Of a stretch of DNA of 64,000 nt, positions 1 through 10,628 are shown in pieces. The notes beneath the pieces are model-generated. The model saw only the letters and a list, made by a program, of their open reading frames with translations, was not told the DNA's origin and did no database searches. The position numbers and the translations under genes were made by a program. Position 1 is the stretch's first letter, and every line of letters starts with the position of its first letter. Source of the stretch: Topomyia yanbarensis (taxonomy: Eukaryota; Arthropoda; Insecta; Diptera; Culicidae); NCBI RefSeq assembly GCF_030247195.1, contig NC_080671.1:200798897-200862896 (forward strand), read 5' to 3'.

Positions 1-159
1 TTCCTGAAAAGAGCTAAATGCTAGTTGGAATTTCTGTTTTCTCTGCTGATTTGGCGAGAAAATGATGCTGTCACTTTTAGCGGAGACACATTCTCCATCT
101 TCTCAACTAAATTTTGTGCTGAATTTGGTGCTATTTTCTGTTATTTCAACTAATATATA

Positions 160-584
160 CAGTAGGATTCCGTTTTTGGCAACAATATTTTTTTTCAGTT
201 GCCAAAACTGGAACCGTGCCAAAAATGGAACCTTACCTTAAAAGCTTTTATTTTCAATTCGTGACATCACAAATGTCACAAGAACATTAATTATATAAGA
301 ATATGTGAAATGGAATGAAATAATAGAAAAAATCAACAAATTTAACTTTATTCGCTATGCCTCCATAAAATATAGTGAATATGACTTCTATGCTTGGAAA
401 TAAAGTCAAAAGCGATATTCATTATTACAACAAAATGATTATTGAGCATTTTTCAAAAGATTTACTATGAACAAAATTAATGTTGCCAAAACCGGAACCC
501 ATTTGTTGCCAAAAACGGAACATTTTTGTTGCCAAAAATGGAATCATGCCACAAACGGAACGCGCCAAAAACGGAATCTTACTG
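160..584. mobile_element. pogo-like MITE, copy A (TA target duplication)
   Basis: The segment starts CAGTAGGATTCCGTTTTTGG and ends with a near-exact reverse complement, AACGGAATCTTACTG, with TA on both sides (158-159 and 585-586). A second copy of nearly the same length lies at 23902-24316. The right half carries about five spaced copies of a GCCAAAAACGGAA-like motif, so the terminal motif is repeated inwards. CAGT ends and TA duplications are typical of non-autonomous relatives of pogo/Tigger elements in the Tc1/mariner superfamily. There is no coding capacity, so the superfamily call is inference from the ends alone. Confidence 0.85.
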
Positions 585-879
585 TACTCTAAATTCAAAA
601 CTTTTTTGCATTAAAATTATCTAGTTATTTAGTTGAATTCCTGAAAAAATATGCTAATTTTAGGGAGGTTGTTTTGTTCAATTTAGTTTTTTCCTCAGTT
701 GATTTCAACAAATGTCAGTTTTGAATTTAAACCATTCCGTTTTTAAATTTAAAATTTTTCGTAGTTAAATTTAGAATGTCAATTTTTTAAATTTGCGACA
801 GCTTTGGTAAAATTTAGCGTTTTTTTTACTGATTTAAAAAATAAAATTCCTGCTTTGTAGACTTATATTTCGACATTAA

Positions 880-1012
880 TTTGATTCAGTTGAAGTCCTT
901 TGGAATACAATCAATATGGGTATTTTCGAAATGGTTCTGACGAGGGTGTCGGAGGACAATGTTTAGCACCATTTTTAAATCCAAAATGGCGACTTCCGGT
1001 TTAACGAAATTT
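880..1012 (-). repeat. Degenerate 'AAAATGGCG' repeat unit
   Basis: The stretch contains 'accatttttaaatccaaaa' followed by 'tggcgacttccggtttaac', the reverse-orientation form of the unit seen at 3045-3340 and 55130-55560. It runs directly up to the G-run that begins the foldback element. It is non-coding. Confidence 0.45.
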
Positions 1013-1020
1013 TCTTTATG

Positions 1021-1735
1021 GGGGGGGGGAGGGGGTGGGGGGTGGTCATAAAGGTTTCAGCGTAAAAAAACACTTTTTGGCGAATTTTGTTAGGAATTTA
1101 TGTGTAGCGAATTGATCAAAACTTTTGTACATTATAGTGTATTTTTTCATTAACATGCTGTAATTTTTCTAGACAAAACTATCGACAAACAACTCGGTGA
1201 CGAAGCTTTTTGGCTCTGAAAAAAAACATGATTTGCGGTGTTACCTGCCATTCAAAAACTACTCAACCGATTTATTTCAAACTTTGCATACACATTCTAT
1301 GTAGAAAATATCTAACTCCTACGTTGAGTTTTTGAGATAATTTTTCGATTAAAGGGGTGTTTACTAATATAAAGGCGAAACTTTTCGCGAAGTGAAAAAA
1401 AAATTAAATGAGTAAAAACCCCTAATTGAAAATTTATCTTAAAAACTCTAAGTAGGGGTTAGGTATTTTTTGAATAGAATGTTTATGCAAAGTTTGAAAG
1501 AAATCGGTTGAGTAGTTTTTGAATGGCAGGTAACACCGCAAATTATGTTTTTCCAGAGGCGTTCTACAAAAAGCTTCGTCACCGAGTCGTTTGTCGATAT
1601 TTTTGCATAGAAAAACACCTTATTGAAAAATTTTCACTGTAATGTATAAAAGTTTCAATCTATTCGCTTCACGCTAAGTTTTAAAAAAATCTCAAAAAAG
1701 TGCTGCAACCTTTGCTCCCCTCCCACCTCCTCAAG
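1021..1735. mobile_element. Long foldback (inverted-repeat) element, copy 1
   Basis: Two arms of about 340 bp are inverted copies of each other. 'gtttcagcgtaaaaaaacac' at about 1057 pairs with the segment ending near 1710, and 'cgacaaac(a/g)actcggtgacg' occurs as forward and reverse complement near 1188 and 1575. Both arms also carry 'ggtgttacctgccattcaaa'. The loop between them is short (about 1378-1395). The outer ends are a G-run (1021-1045) and a C-rich run (1716-1733). A shortened relative lies at 9384-9765. There is no reading frame of note and no clear target duplication, so the class (foldback or MITE) is uncertain. Confidence 0.8.
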
Positions 1736-2353
1736 CATTGCGACGCGGAGGGACGTACACGTCCCACTTACTTCTTCTAAGTTTTTATTTGATTTCTAGT
1801 TGGGGTTGATATCTAAATACGATTTCTTCCTTTAATAAACTTTTAGAGATGTAAGGAGTACAACTAGCACAAAAATATGTGAATTTGTTAATTACTTATT
1901 AGTTATAAACAATTAAAACTCGAAAATCTAGTTTTTTACAATAAATTCGGCTGTGTCTGAACTAAAAGTCCTAGAGACTCAAACATTTTTTTGAAAGTAT
2001 CTCGAACATTGAACTAAATAATATATTCTTTGCAGAATTTTTCGTAGGTCAGTTTTTTCGAAAAAATGCGCATAAAACTCGATTTACGAGAGTTTTTTGG
2101 GGTCACTGATTAAGATTCTGATGCCAGAATTCGAAAATTCAAAATGGCGCCTACAAAATGGCAACCATTTTTACAAATTTGGCAAATTTTGTTACCGTCA
2201 GTATAAAACTCGATTCACGGTTTTTTTGGGTCGCATAGTCGTTATACTGGATCCGCATTTTGAATTTTAAATTTTTGACGTCAGAATCAGAATCAGTGAC
2301 TCCTAAAACCTATATAAAGCTAAAAATAACAGTATGAACAATGAAAAAAAAAA

Positions 2354-2427
2354 CACTCGCGTCGCAAAGGGTTAACCCAATCAAGATGAAAAACTCGCGT
2401 CCTAAAGGGTTAACCCAATCAAGATGA
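2354..2427 (+). repeat. Tandem duplication, about 37-bp unit, two copies
   Basis: 'actcgcgtc(gc/ct)aaaggg' followed by 'ttaacccaatcaagatgaa' appears twice back to back, differing at only a few bases, which suggests a fairly recent local duplication. The DNA on each side (about 1740-3040) is AT-rich and I saw no gene in it. Confidence 0.8.
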
Positions 2428-3044
2428 ATATAATTCTGTAACTCATTCAGTATAGTTGTTTTCGAATAGGCTTGATGAATATTTGCGAGGATTTTTCCTT
2501 GGTTCCTAACCTTGGCTTATAACAATTTCTTGTTAGGACAATATTCCCGTAAATGGGATCTAAAAACGTAAACCACAAACTTTGACAAATATTCCTTATT
2601 TGAATCTGTCATAATTTCTGGATTAATCACATAAAACTCCCAACAAAATCGACCTCTAATACCTATTCGTCACCTCCATTTCGAAAAAACTGTTATTAGA
2701 TTATAGAATTTCGCTTAACTTACACGCCGAAAAAAAAATTTGAAGGTTCAATAAAAATATGGATTAAATTCAATAATAAAATTATTGGTCGGGAGACAAT
2801 AAATTTATTTATTTTGATTTCAATAAAATTTATTTATTGTTTCAAAACAAATATTATTCCAGTTTTTAATAAATATTTTATTGAAATTAAAGCAAAATTA
2901 CTGAAATTAAAAATGATTTTATTGAAAACAAAATTTTATTGTTGTTGCGATAAAAAAAATATTTTCAGACCAATAAGTTTGTTATTTGAAGTAATAAACA
3001 ATAAATGATAGGATTCAATAACACATATTATTGGTTTAAATATG

Positions 3045-3340
3045 CTTAATTTTTCTGCATGTAAAGTTGCCAACTTGGATTTTAGAATGGCGTAAAACAT
3101 CTGTCTCTGGAAACAACTCATCCGAACCATTCCTAGAATAACCTTAATGATTAGGTTTTTCCGAACTTCGTTAAACCGAAAGGCGCCATTTTTAATTTTG
3201 AAATGGTGCTAAACATCAACCATCGATACTCACTCGTCAGTCATTTTTAAAAATTCCTATACTGATTGCGTTGCAAAAAATTTTGATTAACCGGGAGTCG
3301 CCATCTTGGATTTCAAAATGGCGCTTAACATCCACCTCTG
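3045..3340 (+). repeat. Degenerate tandem array of 'cttggattt-aaaatggcg' units
   Basis: Three loosely conserved units are spaced roughly 120 bp apart (near 3070, 3185 and 3300). Each has a gccat/cttggatttyaaaatggcg core followed by 'ttaacatc' and 'ctc.tc'-like text. The same unit recurs at 880-1012 in reverse orientation and at 55130-55560. No protein is encoded. Confidence 0.55.
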
Positions 3341-4628
3341 ACACATCTTATACGTAGGGAACTAAACGGACGTAAACATGCTAAATAAATACATTATGCG
3401 ATGATACTATAATTGTTTCACTGACATTAAGTCTTCTTTCTTGACAATACATACATTGCCACAATTTCATTCCACCAGGCCAGAATATAAGAGAAAAATA
3501 AAAACCTACCACCATTTTCAACCAAAATACTACACTTTTCGTGGACAATTTCATGCAACATTAACTTCTCATTTTATCTGCGCACTACTTATTTACAATA
3601 TTCCTTTTGAACTAAAACTAAACAACGTTAATTCACAAAATATTTCGTGCACAAATCTGCCACAACACCAATTACTAACAATTAATTTTTTTCGCTCAAG
3701 TGAATTTGACATGAGCAAAAACTGTTCTGTTTTTAACAATGTTTCTGGTTATAAAATTCAGTAAAGGTTTTTGTTATTCGCCGGGCTGAATTTTCACAGC
3801 ATATATACACAGCCCCGAAATAACAAAATAGCATTCTTTAGCTATTTGGTTGAGAATGCTGATTTCATTCCTAAATTCAACCGCAAGCAAAGTTGAAAAT
3901 GCAAATTTTATTTTTAGTTTTGTTTCGCTGGATTGTGTCCTGGATTTTATTTAACTAAAACCTTCTCTTAAAAACAAAAACTTAATTAGAAAAATAAAAG
4001 CTGAATTTTAACTAAATCGCTTGTTATTTTTAGGAATTTGTTGTTAAATTCAACTAATTTGAAAACAGAAATAGGATTTAGCACTAGAGCTGATTTCTAT
4101 CTTTCCGTGTAATAAATGTACATTTTTGATATTCGCACTTAGCGTTCTATCATGCTATTGAGTAAAGTCGCGTTTTTGATACTTTTTTTCCCACTGTGCG
4201 CTGTCACGCTGCGCATTCGTCTGAAATTTTTATCAAATATTAAATTGAATGCCAATATTATCAAAATGAACAAACAATGATTGTCGCCATTTTAAATTAC
4301 ACAAAAATTTTAAAGTGTGGTTGATAATACCGCGCGGTAAATGCCTATTTCCTGCACTGCAGCTGCGGTTGACATCATGACTTCAGCACCGCATAATCGC
4401 GCACCACATTATTCCCACGCGGTTGCGGTAATTGAAGTAACCGCGCGAGCCCTAGATGACGTTGATGTCAATATATGTAACATCCTGAATTTCTAAAACC
4501 CTTACGTGTGACAAAAGCGAAATTCATACAAATTTCCTAATGTATTAGAAAATTCCAAAAGATGTGCTATCATTAATAATCACGAGAACCATTTTGTCAT
4601 CAGGGTCTAGTCAAGAAAGTAGCCTTTT
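3341..4628. other. AT-rich stretch without a recognised gene
   Basis: The reading frame at 3441-3764 (+) has AT-rich composition and no motif, and I do not regard it as a gene. The part at 3835-4112 is AT-rich and repeat-like, ending in 'gatttctatctttccgtgta', which resembles ends of mosquito MITEs. Around 4330-4450 there are GC-rich 'accgcgcggt' words, echoed near 48660. Confidence 0.5.
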
Positions 4629-4757
4629 ACGGCCAATTTCTTCACATGGATGAAACCCGTTTTCGCTGAAAACTAGTTTTCGGCTAACTGCCAACCAGCA
4701 ATCCGAAAACTGGTTTTCAGCGAAACCCGGCTTTCATGCAATGAAGAAATTGGCCGT
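4629..4757. mobile_element. Short hairpin MITE
   Basis: Two arms of about 58 bp form an inverted repeat with a loop of about 12 bp. The left arm begins ACGGCCAATTTCTTCA and the right arm ends TGAAGAAATTGGCCGT; inner parts such as CTGAAAAC.AGTTTTCGG also pair. It is non-coding. The target duplication is not clear, so the family is unassigned. Confidence 0.75.
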
Positions 4758-7565
4758 CAGAGTTCTAGAATTTTTGTTACGAAGCAGTCCTGCACAGTCG
4801 TCTGGCTTCATTATGGTGCTGTGTAAGGTCCAGGTTAGCATTGAAGTGATAGCAGAAAAACATTACATCTAATACCCATTACAAAACATGAACCCAAGCA
4901 CCTGGTTATCTTCAGTTGGCGGTAAGGCAGAACGGCTGTAAGCATGATTTGTTTTTTTATTTTTTGGACGCTCGTTATAAAATAGCGTGTGATACGTTAC
5001 ATGTAGTCGTTCTCATGGAAATGCGCTGATAATTTCTGCAGCGGTCGCTATTTATACACGCAGTCTACACGAATCACAAGCAGGATATGTACCGAACAAA
5101 AAACGACTGAGAGACGATACTCAATTCAACACACGAAGGCTGACGTCCCGTATTCTAGTTGTTCGTCTCCTGCCATAGCACGTTTTCCAATAGTGCGCGT
5201 GGAAATGGGTTACTCAATGTTTACGTTTTTCGCCGGCTCTGCTGTTGTTCCCAATTGCATTTGAGTTACCAGCAGGGATATGCGCAGTCGTTGGAAAACG
5301 AATAATGTTTAAAAGCGGCTTTCCACAAACACGCGGCTTCTGGTTGTTCCGTTGCAAATCTCGGTAGGCAGTTGTTCGGTGCAAGTGGTCGCGTTTGGTA
5401 GCAAATCTAAACAAATAGCTAAAAGTGCGGAATGCAGCTAGGTTTTCCCCTATTACCTGTGAAAACTGGTGAGGCGATCGGTACATGAAAGAGAAATACA
5501 CTCCGCGCCTTTTGGTGGTCAGTTTTTGTTGAAAATTGTACAAGTGTAACGCGAAACAGCTGTGCTTACGGTCAGCGGCTTTCGCTGCTTTGCTTTGCCA
5601 ACGGTTAAATAGAGATTGCAAACAGTAGTTGATTTGGGTAAATGTGAAAACTGGTTAGTTACTACCGTATTTTAGCTGCAGTGTCGTGTTTACTTTCGCG
5701 AATTTTGCTCAAATAGAAGTGATCAGTGGATAATTTACGTGGGCATCTTGACCATTCAATGTGACAATGACGACATGTCATAATTTTGACTTTTTGATGC
5801 CGAATCATTCAGTGTCTGAGTGGCAAGATGTAGTCGGTAGAGAAATGCTACTTAACGGATATCAACTTTCGAATCTAGATATTGAAGCAATTTTTTTATT
5901 CCCTTGAGGGCAATTATTGAATGATCCAATTTGTGCATGAGAGCACAACACCTAACTTAAAAAAGTTGGATTTGCGTTGCTTGAGGCGCTCACATATGTT
6001 GTGTGTACTGTTAGGAGGTAGTGTCTAAATTGTGCCAATTTGGTGTCAGGTACAGAAACGTAGAGTACGAAACACAAATCCAACCTTATTTGTCTAGACA
6101 TTTGAATTGAAATTTGTTGACATATATATCATTGAATTTTCTGTGGACCGTTAATTCCTAAATCTTCACTTATGATATCTAATTAGAATGAAATATATCT
6201 GATTTCTATACCACAGCTGAACAAAAAAGCGAGATTATCACATACACTTTCGATCATCTGTTTGCGATATAAAAGTTATTCAGTTCAGGATTTGCATTTT
6301 TGTCTTGTGTACTGATGCGAATTACTCCAAAGTTGTATATGGCAGTGTGGCTTTTAATTGAACTCCTAAGTATTAGTCATCAGGTAGCTGACCTGGAATA
6401 TGAGTTGCAATGTTTTGTGTCATAAACATAGACTTTCGAGTGTACTGAATTAGTTATCGTCGCTGTGAACTGGATTGTGTTTCTGTTTCGATTTTGTGAA
6501 TAATTCAGTGTCATTTTTACAATATGTCACAGCAGGTGAAAACTAGAAATTCGCAAATTGTCAGCTAGTACAATGTTTCCTTAATTGCTTGTTGTTCGTA
6601 AAATCGAACAGTATGTCGTCAAACATTGATTTATTCGTATGAAAACTCGCTGGACATTTGACAAGAATTTTTCAAAATAATTTCTTTGCAACCCAAATTA
6701 CAAATTACGTGTTCTATACTCCTGACAGTTCAATTGATTCCATGAAGGCAAGTAAAATATCCCTCAACGTAGTTAAACGTAGACCTCGTTGAAAAGTCTG
6801 ATTAGTGCCAGAATCAGTGCCTGTGTCACATACCGCATTATCTGAAGAGAATAGTTCCGACGAGGGTTTAACTCTGGCAGTGCGTTTGGCCGGAAAATGT
6901 GCTGTTGTGGTTGGTTATTGCTCTGTGGAGAACAAAAACTTTTGCTGCTCGTCTGCCTAGCTCCATGTCGGAACGTTAACTGTTGTTCAGCAAGTGTTTT
7001 CGGCGGTTTGGATTTTATCGATGATTTTCGGTACATCCGAATCCCCAATCAGCATGAAAGCACCATGCTTTCTACCTCGATAGTCACCAAAATATTTCTT
7101 TTATTTATTGTTCAGCGCAGTTTTTTTTAATTTTTCCGCTTTTCTGTGAATTCTGCAACAATTGCCTACAGAAACACACAGGGCCGTCTTAAGACTACTC
7201 GGGGCCCCTGGGCACTATTCAACAAAGGAGTTCCTATAGTTGTACAGACGTAAACAGAATTACAGTCATATTACAGAGCATCCGTATAACTGGAATGCGC
7301 AGTTGGCAGTATACCGAAAAAAATAACAATAGTAATTTGACCTTGTTAGTTACATTGCGTTATATGAGGATGAAGAGATTCTTGGTCAAGAAAGAGAAAT
7401 AATGGAGTAGGGTTTAGCGCAAATTCACCTTTCGTTCTCCCTTGTCCAGGCTAGCAATGAATTCTTCGTATTTCATGTTGTGTTTAAGGCTGTGTTCCTA
7501 AACAATACGCCCGGTTATGTGCATCTGTGTAAATATTACAACATGTATCATATATGCTATTATAT
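4758..7565. other. Moderate-GC stretch; no recognised gene
   Basis: Two open frames on the minus strand (5214-5621, 135 codons, and 6773-7048, 91 codons) show no domain, signal peptide or familiar motif. A TATA-like word (tatttatac) near 5049 and tataaaag near 6266 lack a well-placed initiator. A word 'cagggccgtc' at about 7182 also occurs at 63364. The composition is less AT-rich than the neighbours, so a non-coding exon of a host gene cannot be excluded. Confidence 0.4.
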
Positions 7566-8017
7566 CGTCGCTGTTGTGATATCTCATGACAAACGCTATT
7601 TTGGGGTAAACTAAATTAGATATACCAAATAGTAGTTCGAAAAATTTCTACAATGTTGCGTTCTCAGAATTTTGAAATTCTGCTTAGTTACTGAGATATA
7701 GCAAAAAACGTGATGCGAAATTGAGTTTTTGCTTCAAATCACTTTATCTTAGGATTAGCTCAAGTTATATTGAAATTTGGGATGCTTTTCTATGTAAAAA
7801 TGTCTGAGGAGCATAACGGCATAATAATTTTTAAAATAAAGGTACGTGTATTGCGAGAAAAATGCAGGTTTGCTTTTAAACTGAAAATATTGCATATTTG
7901 GCAACACTGTAACCAAAGATTACTATTTTTTCTAAATTCTAATTTCCCTTAAATTGCATTTCACCGATTATTTCTACACCAAGTTGAGCCGAAGATAAGA
8001 TATGAACAAAAGTTGAT
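7566..8017 (+). mobile_element. Partial copy of the CGTCGCTG-ended element
   Basis: This begins CGTCGCTGTTGTGATATCTC and stays alignable with 24802-25220 for about 420 bp. Shared words include 'aaaaatgtctgaggarcaya' and 'catatttggcaacactg'. No right terminal repeat is found; similarity stops where the element at 8018-9234 begins. The complete relative at 24802-26303 shows the intact ends. Confidence 0.75.
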
Positions 8018-9234
8018 AATTGAATGGCTGGCGTCCAAAAGGGGCTAACCCACATTTTGCATTTTTTACGTACTCAATTCGGCTCGGCAATTTTCCAACA
8101 GCTGTGTAATCAGCAAATTTAGAAACTGATATCTCACTAAAGTGAGATTTGTTAGCTGATTTTCGGTGAAATTTTTGTATGTATGTCTTTGTATGTCCTA
8201 CAGGTTTTGTATGTCTACAGGTTTTGAAATATGGTACATTTTTGAAAACATAACCTGTAAATAAATGTTTTAATCATTCTTTATCTCGAACTTTGTAGGG
8301 GACCTACAAAGTTTGCATCTTCAGAAGATATGTTTAAAAGAACCTACAACTTTCTCGAACACACCACATTTCTATCTAGCTTTATTAATAGTTGATAATA
8401 GCGCCGCCCTAGCGACTGAATTCCGAACTAGTATGATTCAACTAATTAAAGCGCTAAGTGCTATACTGCAACTTTCCGAAAACACCATAACTCTATAACG
8501 AAAGATAATTGATTCCACTTTTTTAACTTTCCGGGCACAATCTACCGTTTTTCTCTTAACCCTTTATAAGGCCCAGACTTTGGGGCTATTAATGAATGTT
8601 ATATTAATAGAAACACGGTTCTTTCGCTTAGTTTAGAATATATTTACATTTATTTCGTAATAAAAACTGTTTTGAAAATATACTTGGTACCGCCCGTTAG
8701 AAAACGTTAGTCTTCTTAATGTTTGATGTATGTCCAATGAGATTGGTGGAAATATAAAAACAAATCGAGCTGAATCGTAAATTCAGAAAGAAATTAAGGT
8801 GGGTTACTGGTTATTCTATTTTTGTGTTAACGACCTATTGAGTCAATTTGTCAACAGTTGTTACGGCATTTAATTAGCAAGGGACTGGAAGGTGAAGTAT
8901 ATTTTTTCATATTAAGAGCCATAGTACTCAAGGGAGAGCAAGGAGTTGAGGGTAGAAAGTTTTAGAAAAGCGTGGAAGGATCATATATGCAAGCTTAGAG
9001 CTCACTGGCGGCTTAACTTTTTGTCTGCTACCGTAGGAGTCAAGATCTTTTGGCATTAGAAATGCGAATCACCTGAGTCTACGGCATGTCCGGACAAGCG
9101 TAAAGTAACTTGTTACTTCATGCTGTCGGAACCGACAAGTCGGTAGCAGACAAAAAGTTATGTCGCCGGTGAGCTCTAAGCTTGCATATATGATCCTTCC
9201 AAGCTTGCCCATTTTGGACGCCAGGTATTCAATT
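8018..9234. mobile_element. Element with terminal inverted repeats and internal 60-bp hairpin arms
   Basis: The left end (aattgaatggctggcgtcca) and right end (tggacgccaggtattcaatt) are imperfect inverted repeats about 23 bp long. Inside, 8974-9033 and 9141-9200 form near-perfect inverted 60-bp arms starting ggaaggatcatatatgcaag. The part at 8864-9135 has a diverged direct copy at 34418-34655. There is no coding capacity and no obvious target duplication, so the outer boundaries are less sure than the inner hairpin. Confidence 0.65.
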
Positions 9235-9245
9235 GACGATTTTAT

Positions 9246-9382
9246 TTATTTATTTTTATTACAGAGGTTTCAACCTTATGGTCATTCGCCCCTTTTCGGG
9301 TTAGATAAATCTCTTTAGGAAAATCTCTAACCCTATGTGCGGGGTTGGGCATCGAACCCGGATAAACTGCGTACAAATCTTT
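9246..9382 (-). mobile_element. tRNA-related SINE (Feilai-like), head truncated
   Basis: Read on the minus strand, this matches the body of the complete copy at 31480-31643: 'ccccgcacatagggttagag', then 'tctaacccgaaaaggggcga', then 'aaacctctgtaataaaaat'. The tRNA-like head is cut off: a box B-like word (gggttcgatgcc) is present, but box A is missing where the G-run of the next element begins. Assignment to the Aedes Feilai family is from memory of its layout. Confidence 0.8.
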
Positions 9383-9383
9383 G

Positions 9384-9765
9384 GGGGGGGGATTCGGTTA
9401 AGCGTTTCAGCGTAAAAAAAAGTTTTTTTGCTAATTTTTTTAGAACTTTATCTTTGATCTCAAAAACTCAACGTAAGGGTTAGGTATTTTTTACATAGAA
9501 TATGTATGCAAAGTTTGAAAGAAATCGGTTAAATAGTCTTGGAATGGCGGGTAACACCTCAAATCATGTTTTTCTAGAGACGTTCTAGAAAACGCTTCGT
9601 CACCGAGTCGTTTGTCGATATTTTTGCATAGAAAAATTACAGTATGTTATTAAAATGATGCACTATAATGTACAAAAGTTTTGATAAATTTACTTCACGC
9701 AAAGTTCTTAAAAAATTCGCAAAAAAGTCTTTTTTTTTCACGCTGAAACCTTTACCCCCCTCCCC
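9384..9765. mobile_element. Foldback element, copy 2 (internally deleted)
   Basis: The left end has a G-run followed by 'gtttcagcgtaaaaaaaagt'. The right end has 'tcacgctgaaacctttaccc' and a C-run, matching the ends of the element at 1021-1735. Most of the left arm is missing: only about 60 bp remains before text equal to the right arm begins ('gggttaggtattttttacat'). It still carries 'cttcgtcaccgagtcgtttg', as copy 1 does. Confidence 0.75.
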
Positions 9766-9924
9766 TTAATAGAATTTTATTAGATTTTGAGAGCAGTGTG
9801 CTTTCGGTGAACTAGCACGGGTGACGGAAGGTTTAATAATAAGTTTAAAATAAATTTTGGCAATAAGTGTATAATGTGAAGTATAATGTAATTATAATAT
9901 TAATTATAATTATAATTATAAAAT

Positions 9925-10470
9925 AACACAAATGATCCATATAAAATTGAAAAACGACCCATAAAAAAGTTGTCCATGTTCCATAAAACAAAAATAAAAA
10001 TTCATAAAACAGTGTGAATGATCCATAAAAAAGGGTGATTTGATCCATAGATTATGTAAAATTGAACCATAAAATGGTCGCAAAAGAGCACTAAAATAGT
10101 AATAAAAGAGCAATTAAAATCAACCAATGCCCCATAAAATTATTGGAAATGTTCCATAAAATGATACATTTTGCTCCATAAATTAACTGACATTGATCCA
10201 TAGAATATTAACGATGTACATTAAAACACGTCGATATGTTCCATAATATCGACAAAAATGTTCCACGTTATTACAAAATGGTGCAATAAAATGTTAGAAA
10301 AAGTTCCATAAATTTGATGAAAATGTTTGCTAAATGATTTTTCTTTGTCCATAGAAGATGTTGAAATGAACATTAGAAATGATTCATATATCGAACGTTA
10401 AATTATGGTTCATGGATATTTATAAAACGATCCATAAGAAAAGGAAAAGTAAAACGATCCATCAATATGT
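9925..10470. repeat. Degenerate array of about 19 TCCATAAAA-like motifs
   Basis: A motif close to (g/t)(a/t)tccataaaa recurs about 19 times with irregular spacing, often near 24 bp, for example near 9954, 9978, 10018, 10125, 10149, 10302 and 10427. Many copies are changed at one or two bases. The minus strand therefore contains an apparent peptide repeat (LFYGS, LFYGT), but this follows from the DNA repeat and does not indicate a gene. It ends near the start of the tract carrying the CGTGACG motif. Confidence 0.75.
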
Positions 10471-10628
10471 GCTTATGCACCAGAAAAATTAAATTTACGG
10501 TACAACATTAAACATGTTTTCTCTCAAGGACCTCACCTTTAAAAATTAGAAAATTACAATGGCCATTTCTCATACCCAAAGGACAGGTTAAGTTGAACCT
10601 GAAATGAAATCCTGTTGACACATTCTTT

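Noticed and set aside
5040..5110. TATA-like word tatttatac as a promoter
   Set aside because: No initiator at the right distance and no supported downstream exon.
5214..5621. 135-codon open frame on the minus strand
   Set aside because: No domain, signal peptide or familiar motif; the length is possible by chance in a patch with higher GC.
9845..10113. Apparent peptide repeats LFYGS/LFYGT on the minus strand
   Set aside because: They are produced by the DNA motif TCCATAAAA read in antisense; frames are short and AT-rich.
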